Assembly (NCBI GenBank): GCA_022701275.1 | Contig: CP031740.1 | Location: 4,103,001-4,167,000 of the forward strand | Direction of reading: 5' to 3' | DNA length: 64,000 nt | DNA from: Microcoleus vaginatus PCC 9802 | Lineage (GTDB): Bacteria; Cyanobacteriota; Cyanobacteriia; Cyanobacteriales; Microcoleaceae | In this document: positions 54,579 to 62,520 of the stretch, one piece after another | Position numbering within the stretch: position 1 is the first letter of the stretch | Layout: each line of letters starts with the position of its first letter | The notes under the pieces: generated by a model | The model's database searches: none | What the model saw: only the letters and a program-made list of their open reading frames with translations | Told to the model about the DNA's origin: nothing | Translations under genes and position numbers: made by a program

Positions 54579-55160
54579 ATGACAAACAGACCAAAAATAC
54601 TTGCATTTGCCGGAAGTACCCGCGAAGCATCCTATAACAAACTGCTGGTAAAAGTTGCGGCCGCTGGGGCTACGGCGGCGGGTGCAGAAGTTACATATTT
54701 AGATTTGCGCGATTTGCCGATGCCGCTATTTGACGAAGATTTGGAAGCAAAAGAAGGAGTGCCAGAAAAGGCCCGTAAATTGAAGGAATTGATGGTAGCG
54801 CATGACGGGTTTTTGATAGCTTCCCCCGAGTATAACAGTTCAATTACGCCTGTGTTGAAAAATGCGATCGATTGGGTATCGCGCCCAGCACCGGGTGAAC
54901 CGGGATTGGTGGCATTTACTGGCAAAGTAGCGGTAATTATGAGTGCTTCCCCAGGCGGAATAGGGGGTTTGCGGGGATTGGTTCATTTGCGATCGATCCT
55001 GGGGAATATTAACGTATTGGTACTCCCCGATCAGAAAGCAATTCCCCAAGCTTTTGAAGCATTTAATGCTGACGGTACGATGAAAGATCCCAAACAGCAG
55101 GACTCTGTTGAAAATCTAGGTGCTAAGTTGTCTAATGTGCTCTCAAAATTAATCGCCTGA
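54579..55160 (+). CDS. NADPH-dependent FMN reductase
   Basis: A 193-residue flavodoxin-like reductase. The ATG at 54579 (after AGGA) starts at MTNRPKILAFAGSTREASYN, with the FMN phosphate loop GSTREASYNK. It continues with DLRDLPMPLFDEDLE, the SPEYNSSITPVLKNAIDW motif and MSASPGGIGGLRG around the flavin ring. These enzymes reduce quinones, azo dyes, chromate or supply FMNH2; the physiological role is unknown. It follows the ChaN-like gene. Confidence 0.92.
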   Translation: MTNRPKILAFAGSTREASYNKLLVKVAAAGATAAGAEVTYLDLRDLPMPLFDEDLEAKEGVPEKARKLKELMVAHDGFLIASPEYNSSITPVLKNAIDWVSRPAPGEPGLVAFTGKVAVIMSASPGGIGGLRGLVHLRSILGNINVLVLPDQKAIPQAFEAFNADGTMKDPKQQDSVENLGAKLSNVLSKLIA

Positions 55161-55847
55161 AGCAATAAATTCATTTTGCAGTAGGGACACAGCAATGTTG
55201 TGTCCCAATTCCAGCATCTGTTATTTCGCTGGCTGCATCAAGTGCGATCGCCTGGCAAAATTGCTACGATCGTAGTCGATTGACTGTTATTCTCACCCCC
55301 AAATTAACATGACATTCACCGGATATCCCGACTCAGCACCTGCTAAAACGAGTAGCCGCGCTTGAGAATTGCACTTAGAAAATCATCCGTCTGGTGAATT
55401 CCTGAAATTGTACTATCGAGATTAGTGCGATCGCAAACCGCAGACTTTTCCAAGTTTCTTCCAAAGTTTATTCTTGTATCTTCCCACAGGCTAACTCTTC
55501 GACCTAGCCATACCACTCATCTACTTTTTCCAACACCCCAGTAAATCTATTTTCCCTTGTGCCTCTACTTGAAAACGGGTATAATTTTATTTCTCAGATA
55601 TAATAGCGAGTTCAAAACTTACCACAAATTGTACGAAACCGCATCACCCGATCTACGTAAAACAAAACCACCCGATCGCAGATTGGCAGAAATAGACAAG
55701 AGTAGGCATACTTGAACCATCGGTCATCGGTCGGTATATTTCTTCCAAACAGCACGGCAGGCGTGGGAGACTCCTCCGTCACGCCTGCCTTGCAGTTTTA
55801 TTTAATAATTGTTCGATTTCCTACGGGATAGCTTCGCTTCACACAAA
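55161..55847. other. gene-free region with two hairpins
   Basis: Near 55183-55206 there is a GGGACACAGCAATGTTGTGTCCC palindrome of the family seen after glnN. Near the other end, GGCAGGCGTG (55756-55765) and its complement (55780-55789) form a hairpin about 60 bases beyond the stop of the minus-strand phosphatase gene and could end its transcript. No gene is supported between them. Confidence 0.55.
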
Positions 55848-56678
55848 TCACCCCATTTTTTTCTTCTTCCAAGCCTCCACAAACGGCAAAAACACCGACA
55901 CCAACTCCTGCCGATTCATCACCAAAGTCGGATAAGAAATCCTCCCGTAATTCTTCCCCACTTCCAGCGGAAAAATCCCCTGGGATTCCAGCGGCAACCA
56001 AACCGCACCAGCAGCCTTCACAATTACCCAACTCCCCGCAATATCCCAAATTTTCGGAGTCGCTTCCACCCCTCCCATAGCCACACCCGAAGCCACAGTC
56101 AAAAAATTGTAACTAGCCATGCCCAACATCCGAACTTTACTCGGAAGATGAGGCCCGATTCCCACACTCCGCGAGCACAAATTAAAAAAATGATTACCGC
56201 TCATTTTATCAGCAGTCGGCCGAATTGGCTGCCCGTTTAAAAACGCACCTTGAGGCATATGGTCAAACACGCCGCCAGCAAAATCAGGTGCAAAAAAACC
56301 GTGGAAAGACTGATTAATTGGCGGCAAATGCACGCAGCCAAAAACCGGAGTTCCGCGATACAACAAACCCAAAGAAATACCCCAAATCGGAATTCCCCTA
56401 GCAAAATTAGTCGTAGCATCCAAAGGATCAACAACCCAGCACCATTCAGTATCGGGGACAACGTGTTCGCCCTCCTCACTTAAAATCCCGTGAGTGGGGA
56501 AAGCAGATGCGATCGCACTTCTAATCTCCGCATCCGCCCAATTATCGGATTTCGTCACTAAACTCCCGTCATCCTTCTCAGCCGCTTGCACGGAACCGAA
56601 ATCTTGCAACAACTGCTGTCCGACTCTATCGACAGTAACCCGTGCAAAACTTAAAATAGAATCCCAAAAATTAGTCAT
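55848..56678 (-). CDS. inositol monophosphatase family protein
   Basis: A 276-residue Mg-dependent, Li-sensitive-type phosphatase. Metal-site motifs are HGILSEEGEH, WVVDPLDATTNFARG and IWDIAGSWVIVKAAGAVW. Substrates of cyanobacterial members include inositol phosphates, histidinol phosphate or PAP-like compounds; which one cannot be told here. The N-terminal LVTKSDNWADAEIR is typical. It is followed on the same strand by nothing within 3 kb and preceded upstream by pucC on the same strand after an STRR spacer. Confidence 0.92.
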   Translation of the reverse strand: MTNFWDSILSFARVTVDRVGQQLLQDFGSVQAAEKDDGSLVTKSDNWADAEIRSAIASAFPTHGILSEEGEHVVPDTEWCWVVDPLDATTNFARGIPIWGISLGLLYRGTPVFGCVHLPPINQSFHGFFAPDFAGGVFDHMPQGAFLNGQPIRPTADKMSGNHFFNLCSRSVGIGPHLPSKVRMLGMASYNFLTVASGVAMGGVEATPKIWDIAGSWVIVKAAGAVWLPLESQGIFPLEVGKNYGRISYPTLVMNRQELVSVFLPFVEAWKKKKMG

Positions 56679-56716
56679 TAGTTATTGGTTATTAGTTATT
56701 GGTTATTGATTATTGG
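56675..56716. repeat. STRR before the phosphatase gene
   Basis: Tandem 7-base units (TTAGTTA, TTGGTTA, ATTGATT) directly upstream of the phosphatase start codon, continuing into CAACTGCCACAAGC units up to about 56765. Confidence 0.75.
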
Positions 56717-56771
56717 AACTAACAACTGCCACAAGCCAACTGCCACAAGCCACCGACCAACTGACAAAACA

Positions 56772-58205
56772 TTAGTCTAAGTCATTTTCAAGAATAGTTG
56801 CGATCGCACTTTTAGCATTATCCTGAAACTCCCCAACATCCACCCTACCCAACAGCCAAACAGCCAGAATCATACCCGCCGCCGGCACAGCAAACACCAA
56901 CCCATAAGCCAACATCGGCACCCCAAACAAACTTCTGCCCAAATCCAAAATAGCACCGCCGCTAACCGTCGCCACACCCCGCGCCATCGCCTGCGACAAA
57001 CCCCAAGCACCAATAAAAGTCCCCGCAGTTTCTGCAGCAGTCAAATCCAACATCAAACTCAGCGCACCCGTCGTCGTAATTCCAGAAGCAAAACCAAACA
57101 ACATTAAAGCCGACTTAAACACAATTGGATTACCAGTAAACCCCGATAAAATAATCAAGCCAAAACAAGCAGCCACCGACAAACAGCCCAACTTAATCGT
57201 ATTTTGCTTGCCAATGCGTGGCACAATTAAAAAACCAGTTGCGCTCAAACCAAAAAGCACACCAGTACCATAAATAGCATTCAACTGCGTAGTTTCCGAA
57301 ATCGGCATCTTAAAAATTTCCCCGCCGTAAGGTTCCAAAACCGCATCCTGCATAAACAAGCAAATTGTCATAACCAGCAGGAAAGTAAAAAACAAACCGG
57401 TTTGGCGACTAGCAGTCAAAATCCGCAGCGCACTTCCCAGAGTAATTTTATCTTCTCGATTCACTGCGGACGATCGAGCTTTGTACCGCGAATACTTTTT
57501 CTCAACGCCAAAAGTCGCAATCCCCACCAACAGCAAAACAAGCGCCGGCACCTTCACAAACAAACCATTAATCGAAGCCTGCAAAACTTCCCGTGGCACA
57601 TCCCCATCAATTTGCTTCAGCAAACCGCTGCTAATAATCGCCCCGATAATAATACCAACCATCAGCATCGACCACACCACACCCACCAACTTCGAGCGAT
57701 CCTCCTCATCGGAAACATCCACCAACAAAGCAGCAAAAGGAGTCGAACTCGAACAAATAGCAATACCGTAAAGTGCAAAAATCACACCCAACAAACCCAC
57801 CCAACCGTAAGTAGGAGTCGTCCAACCCACAGCCTCCAAACTGCTGCCCAAGCGCCACATCACCTGTACCGCCAAAAAAGCAGAAATCACAAACAAAACG
57901 CTTCCTACCCACACATAACCCGTGCGGTGATGGCCAAACAAAGGCTTAGCATCAGACATTTGCCCAAACCACACCCTAGCGGGCGCGACAAACTGGTGCA
58001 TGGCCAGCGTACCAGCCACCACAGTAGCCGGAATCGCCAACTCCTTAATCATGATGCGATTGAGCACCCCCAGCGTCAAAATCGACATCATGCCCAATCC
58101 CATCTGAAACAAACCCAACCGGAACATAGTCAGGAGGGAAACTCTCTTGAGGGCAGGAGTCGCGGAATCTGTTAATCTTGAATCTGGCAAACGGTCGATC
58201 GACAT
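56772..58205 (-). CDS. PucC/LhaA-family membrane transporter
   Basis: A 477-residue protein with 12 predicted membrane helices of the BCH/PucC subfamily of MFS transporters, linked in phototrophs to chlorophyll delivery and pigment-protein complex assembly. Landmarks are RVSLLTMFRLGLFQMGLG, the VAPARVWFGQMSDAKPLFGHHRTGYVWVG loop characteristic of PucC, CSSSTPFAALLVDVSDEEDRSKLVG and LMLDLTAAETAGTFIGAWG. The start at 58205 gives a short Asp/Pro-rich cytoplasmic head. Exact cargo is not established. Confidence 0.92.
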   Translation of the reverse strand: MSIDRLPDSRLTDSATPALKRVSLLTMFRLGLFQMGLGMMSILTLGVLNRIMIKELAIPATVVAGTLAMHQFVAPARVWFGQMSDAKPLFGHHRTGYVWVGSVLFVISAFLAVQVMWRLGSSLEAVGWTTPTYGWVGLLGVIFALYGIAICSSSTPFAALLVDVSDEEDRSKLVGVVWSMLMVGIIIGAIISSGLLKQIDGDVPREVLQASINGLFVKVPALVLLLVGIATFGVEKKYSRYKARSSAVNREDKITLGSALRILTASRQTGLFFTFLLVMTICLFMQDAVLEPYGGEIFKMPISETTQLNAIYGTGVLFGLSATGFLIVPRIGKQNTIKLGCLSVAACFGLIILSGFTGNPIVFKSALMLFGFASGITTTGALSLMLDLTAAETAGTFIGAWGLSQAMARGVATVSGGAILDLGRSLFGVPMLAYGLVFAVPAAGMILAVWLLGRVDVGEFQDNAKSAIATILENDLD

Positions 58206-58332
58206 AACTATTCAAATAAACACAGCATCAGCATTTATAGTAACTGAGATACCCGCCACCAGCCGCCATTCCTCCCCAGGCTAGAAGCTCGATCGCGACT
58301 ATTTATAGAAAAATAATAGACAATAAAGAATT

Positions 58333-59292
58333 GTGGATTTACCAACCGTGACAACCATTACCCTAGGACAAAATGGCCCAGCCGTCATTCCCCTGTGCGT
58401 CGGAACTTGGGCTTGGGGCGACAAACTATTTTGGAACTACGGCAGCAACTACGGCGCCGCCGAAGTCGAAGCCGCATTCAAAACATCCTTAGACAGCGGA
58501 GTCAACTTTTTCGACACAGCCGAAGTCTACGGTAACGGCTTGTCAGAAGAATTACTGGGGCAGTTTCTCAAAAAAACCACCCAACCCGTGCAAATAGCCA
58601 CAAAATTCGGCCCCGTACCTTGGCGGATTACAGGAAAATCAGTTTCCGACGCTTTGAGTGCCAGCTTAAAACGCTTGCAAGTAGAACAAATAGCCCTCTA
58701 CCAAGTGCACTGGCCCTTCACTTTTTTACTGAGTCAAGAAACCCTGATGAACGCCTTAGCGGATGAAGTAAAACAAGGCAGAATTCAAGCAGTAGGAGTC
58801 AGCAACTATTCAGTAGAACAGATGCGCCAAGCCCACAAAATACTAGCAGCCAGAGGCGTTCCCCTAGCAACAAATCAAGTCCGCTACTCATTGCTGTCGC
58901 GGCAAGTAGAAAAACAAGGAATTTTGAGTGCAGCCCGCGAATTGGGAGTTACTATTTTAGCGTACAGCCCCTTAGCCCAAGGATTGCTTACCGGCAAATA
59001 CACAGCCCAAGAACAACCCACAGGAGCCCGCAAAATGGACTCCCGCTTCAGTAAAAGCGGCATCGAAAAAATCGAATTAGTCATGTCCACCCTGCGGAAA
59101 ATGGGCAAAAAGCGCGATCGAACTCCCGCCCAAGTTGCCCTAAACTGGTTAATAGCTCAAAACAAAGTAATCCCTATTCCCGGCGCCAAAACTGCAAAAC
59201 AAGCCCAAGAAAACGCCGGCGCATTAGGCTGGAGTTTAAGCCAAGATGAAGTCAACCAACTAGAACTAATGACTCGTCCCTGGCTAGAATAA
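58333..59292 (+). CDS. aldo/keto reductase
   Basis: A 319-residue NADPH-dependent oxidoreductase with a TIM barrel, starting at GTG. The catalytic tetrad is visible: Asp and Tyr in FFDTAEVYGNG, Lys in IATKFGP and His in YQVHWPF. The SNYSVEQM, TNQVRYSLLSR and AYSPLAQGLLTG segments and the C-terminal IPIPGAKTAKQAQENAGA NADP site complete the family pattern. It resembles the plant/cyanobacterial pyridoxal-reductase/YakC-like branch; the substrate is unknown. Confidence 0.93.
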   Translation: MDLPTVTTITLGQNGPAVIPLCVGTWAWGDKLFWNYGSNYGAAEVEAAFKTSLDSGVNFFDTAEVYGNGLSEELLGQFLKKTTQPVQIATKFGPVPWRITGKSVSDALSASLKRLQVEQIALYQVHWPFTFLLSQETLMNALADEVKQGRIQAVGVSNYSVEQMRQAHKILAARGVPLATNQVRYSLLSRQVEKQGILSAARELGVTILAYSPLAQGLLTGKYTAQEQPTGARKMDSRFSKSGIEKIELVMSTLRKMGKKRDRTPAQVALNWLIAQNKVIPIPGAKTAKQAQENAGALGWSLSQDEVNQLELMTRPWLE

Positions 59293-59340
59293 ATTTGTTA
59301 ATTGTTCACCGTTCACTGTTGACTGTTGACTGTAAATATC

Positions 59341-59385
59341 CTGTAGGTTGGGTAGAACGAAACCCAAGTTCTACCCAACCTACAG
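59341..59385. repeat. perfect 18-bp inverted repeat
   Basis: CTGTAGGTTGGGTAGAAC at 59341-59358 and its complement at 59368-59385, with a 9-base loop and no T-run. The GTAGGTTGGGT core is a known-looking dispersed palindrome of cyanobacterial genomes. It lies between the aldo/keto reductase and the methyltransferase-like gene, followed by pyrimidine-rich CCCTCTT heptamers (59391-59430). Confidence 0.8.
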
Positions 59386-59443
59386 TTCGTTTCCCTCTTC
59401 CCTCTTCCCTCTTCCTTCTTCCTTGTTCCTTCTTCGTCTTACT

Positions 59444-59959
59444 ATGAAAATCTTAACTGATTGGGGTTTCACACGCGAAGGCTGGCGCAATAACAGCCGC
59501 GGCGAATATTTAGTTTTGCTTCAAGGAGGATTGCTCACAGGATTTGTAATATTACCAGTTTATCAACTGCCAGGATTAAAAATTCAATCAACTCAATTAC
59601 TTTATATTATCTGGTTTCTGGCCAGTATTCTCGGCTTAAGCGGATTAATTTTCATCATCAAAGCATTGATAGACTTAGGAAAAAATCTCACACCTTTACC
59701 GTATCCCAGAGAAAACGGAGAATTAGTCCAAACAGGCATTTACGGAATAGTGCGGCATCCATTATACAGCGGCTTAATTTTAGCGACCCTGGGCTGGACA
59801 CTTTTTCAAATGAGCCTATCCCACTTAATAGCCAGCGCACTATTAATAATACTTTTCGAGATCAAAGCCAACCGAGAAGAAGCCTGGTTAACCAAAAAAT
59901 ATCCAGCCTATTCAGAATACCGCCAGCGAGTTAAAAAACTAATTCCCGGAATCTATTAA
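59444..59959 (+). CDS. isoprenylcysteine carboxyl methyltransferase-family membrane protein
   Basis: The ATG at 59444 is chosen; an upstream in-frame ATG at 59348 would translate repeat sequence. The 171-residue protein has about four membrane helices and the C-terminal ICMT/PEMT-type motif: GIYGIVRHPLYSGLILATLGW then EEAWLTKKYPAYSEYRQRVKKLIPG, where the RHP and EE residues bind SAM. Bacterial members methylate unknown lipid or small-molecule carboxylates. Its stop is convergent with the pentapeptide gene, 18 bases apart. Confidence 0.9.
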   Translation: MKILTDWGFTREGWRNNSRGEYLVLLQGGLLTGFVILPVYQLPGLKIQSTQLLYIIWFLASILGLSGLIFIIKALIDLGKNLTPLPYPRENGELVQTGIYGIVRHPLYSGLILATLGWTLFQMSLSHLIASALLIILFEIKANREEAWLTKKYPAYSEYRQRVKKLIPGIY

Positions 59960-59977
59960 CAGGAATCAACCAGAAAA

Positions 59978-60631
59978 TTATTCATGCTTTGTTCCGTCAG
60001 GCATAATCGCCCCCTTTAAATTCGCTCCTGCCAAATTGGTACTAAGCAGCAAAGCATTCCTCAAATTAGCACCCTTTAAATTAGCATCTTCTAGGTTTGC
60101 CATCCATAGATTCGCCCCTTCCAAATTCGCGCCCTCCAAGTTAGCATTGACCAGAAAAGTCCCTTTCATGAAAGCACCTTTTAAATTGGCATTTTTCAAA
60201 TTATTAGCTGCCAAATAAGCATCCTCTAGAAAGGCATTTTCTAGATTGCTATCCTCCAAATTCGCCCCTACCAAATTGCTGCGGATCAGGTAGACCCCAC
60301 GCAAATTTGCTTGTTTTAAATTAGCATTTACCAGATTGGCACTCCACAAATTGGCATCTTTAAGGTTAGCATTTTCTAAATTAACGCCTTCGAGAAAAAC
60401 ACCACTCAAATTAGCGCCTGAGAGATAGCAGTTCCGGCATTCTCTCGCTACAAGCAAATGTCGGACTCGATGCTTCACTGAGGAAATGTTGGCTGCAAAA
60501 GTTATCAAACCTGTACCTGTTAAGGCGATAATGCTAAAAGTTGTCAGTTTGAGCGCACTTACAAGTTTTCTCTGTTGTATTTCTCGGAAAATCCGCTCGC
60601 AGCCCCTAAAAATATTTACAGAATTGCTCAT
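59978..60631 (-). CDS. pentapeptide-repeat protein with N-terminal membrane anchor
   Basis: A 217-residue protein: a short basic head, one membrane helix (about 30-50), a C-x2-C pair (RECRNCYLSGANLSG) and about 25 A(N/D)LXX pentapeptides (NANLKDANLWSANLV type) up to residue 212. These form a right-handed quadrilateral beta-helix. Pentapeptide proteins are numerous in cyanobacteria, with roles mostly unknown. The start is on the minus strand, divergent from the lipoprotein gene. Confidence 0.93.
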   Translation of the reverse strand: MSNSVNIFRGCERIFREIQQRKLVSALKLTTFSIIALTGTGLITFAANISSVKHRVRHLLVARECRNCYLSGANLSGVFLEGVNLENANLKDANLWSANLVNANLKQANLRGVYLIRSNLVGANLEDSNLENAFLEDAYLAANNLKNANLKGAFMKGTFLVNANLEGANLEGANLWMANLEDANLKGANLRNALLLSTNLAGANLKGAIMPDGTKHE

Positions 60632-60681
60632 ATTTATAATCCAGTGTTTTGCTTCCCTGCCCTTCCCCTTCCCCTTACCTT

Positions 60682-62115
60682 ATGAAAAAACAGTTAAAAT
60701 TTAAATTCCTGACGATCGCACTTATTGTAAGCTTAGCAATAATCGGTGTCGGATGCGATCGCCTTTTCAAAAAACCCTTTCAACTTCCCGCCTCAGCCAA
60801 ACAAGAACCCTGGCCCATCCAAACAGGCCTCCGAGCAGCCATCCTCCGCGACAACATACCAACAGTCAATCGCCTAGTTTTAGTACCAGACGAAGCCACA
60901 TTCTTAGCAGCAATCCAAAAATGGAATCTCAAAGGAAACTGGCCTATTCTCATCGAAGACAAAAAATATACGCCGATGTTTGTGCAGCGCTTTCAACCCG
61001 AAGAAATAGTGCGTTTGCCAAGCATCAAACAGCAACTGCCAAAAAATCAAAAACTCCAACAATTAATGCTGAACGCCTCAGCAGCAGCTTGGAAGGCCAC
61101 CGATACTCAAACCTTAAAAGCACAATGGAAGCAACTCGGCTGGGAACCCCCAGGAGTAGTAATCACATCAGAAAACGATGCTGCACGCTCAGCAGCAGTT
61201 GCCTTAGCAGCCGCTCACGGTCAACCTTTAGTATTTCTAGAAGGCAACTTCGGAAAACCAAACGATACCCTCAATAACACACAGTGGAAAAATCTGCAAC
61301 TAGCAGTTACAAAAGCCGTCGAATCAACCGGATATTTTTACTCTCAACTCGCAGACCCGCTCGACACAATAACTATTGTACGCCAACTAGCAGTCAAATA
61401 TCAATCTCCTGAAAAACCCGACGAACAACTAGCCGTTACCGACGGTTTGGGACGACACCCCAACGGCGAACGCTGGGCGGCGGTCGGCTGGATTTACGGT
61501 TCCGAGGTGCGATCGATCTATCAAGCCATGTGCGCCTTATTTCTCGATACCGAAACCGCCCTGCTTTATGACAGTTACCCCAAGGAAGGAAATTGGGGAA
61601 AATATGAAATGGAGGAAGCAGCTAGCGGACTAAAAACCATAGGTTTGAATGTCGAAGTAGTGCAGAAACCCGAATCTAGCTTGGAAAAGTGGCGGAGTTT
61701 AGCCTCAAAACCGTGGACATTTGACTTAATATTAATGAATTCCAAAGGCTATCCAAAATCATTCCAAGTCGGCAACGGCGACGCTTCAGTTGAGGACATA
61801 CCAAAACTCCAATTTCCGGCAGCAATCCACATGATTCACAGTTGGTCAGCAGCCGCCCCAGATGACACAAACACCGTTGCCGGACGGTGGTTAGTAAATG
61901 GTGCTTACGCCTATGTCGGCAGCGTCAACGAACCTTTTTTATCGGCATTTATTCCACCTAAATTAATGGTCGATCGCCTGAAGCGAGGATCACCCTTTTT
62001 AATCGCAGCACGCCAGCTAGAATCCCCTCCATGGAAAGTCGCCACCATCGGCGATCCGCTAATGTCGATCGCCAAACCCAGACCAAGAATCCCGCCTACT
62101 CAACAACCGATGTGA
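60682..62115 (+). CDS. large lipoprotein of unknown function
   Basis: The ATG at 60682 opens a lipoprotein signal (MKKQLKFKF, hydrophobic core, lipobox GVGC). The 477-residue mature region starts with a TPNR-like domain around LVLVPDEATFLAAIQKW. It has a Rossmann-like stretch VITSENDAARSAAVALAAAHGQPLV and ends with a block NGAYAYVGSVNEPFLSAFIPP followed by WKVATIGDPLMS. That end resembles the C-terminal part of gingipain-like and TIGR03790 proteins, but clear His/Cys catalytic residues are not obvious. No confident function. It is divergent from the pentapeptide gene. Confidence 0.8.
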   Translation: MKKQLKFKFLTIALIVSLAIIGVGCDRLFKKPFQLPASAKQEPWPIQTGLRAAILRDNIPTVNRLVLVPDEATFLAAIQKWNLKGNWPILIEDKKYTPMFVQRFQPEEIVRLPSIKQQLPKNQKLQQLMLNASAAAWKATDTQTLKAQWKQLGWEPPGVVITSENDAARSAAVALAAAHGQPLVFLEGNFGKPNDTLNNTQWKNLQLAVTKAVESTGYFYSQLADPLDTITIVRQLAVKYQSPEKPDEQLAVTDGLGRHPNGERWAAVGWIYGSEVRSIYQAMCALFLDTETALLYDSYPKEGNWGKYEMEEAASGLKTIGLNVEVVQKPESSLEKWRSLASKPWTFDLILMNSKGYPKSFQVGNGDASVEDIPKLQFPAAIHMIHSWSAAAPDDTNTVAGRWLVNGAYAYVGSVNEPFLSAFIPPKLMVDRLKRGSPFLIAARQLESPPWKVATIGDPLMSIAKPRPRIPPTQQPM

Positions 62116-62520
62116 TATTATGCGCGATCAAGGGATTTGAGATTTGAGATTTGTGGTTTGACATTAGTGGTTTTAAGGTAAAGCCTCAAATCGCCAATTC
62201 TTTAATCGGAATGTTGTGTTTCACTGAGTTATATGATATTGCAAGTTCACTCATGCGATCGCCCTAAACCCCAACACTGTAAATAGAGTTAATTAGCATT
62301 ATCGCGAGAGACTATCTAAGTTTGAATGTAACTGAGTATACAATGACCTAAAATCCGCCGCTCCTCAGAATCAGTCATTCTACACCAGCCGCCCGCCCAA
62401 AAAGTCCCCCCCTAAAATACGCCTTAATTAACTTGTCAATTCCCCTAAAATCACTCACAATTAAAATAAGAAATAAAATGTAATATTTATCTAACTTCTC
62501 ACAGAAGAATTAACCGCTAA
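62116..62520. other. intergenic region, nothing clear seen
   Basis: About 405 AT-rich bases between the lipoprotein and the ClC gene with short tandem pieces (GATTTGAGATTTG near 62137) and one GCGATCGCC site. No gene, hairpin with T-run or fluoride-type riboswitch was recognised upstream of the ClC gene. Confidence 0.5.
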
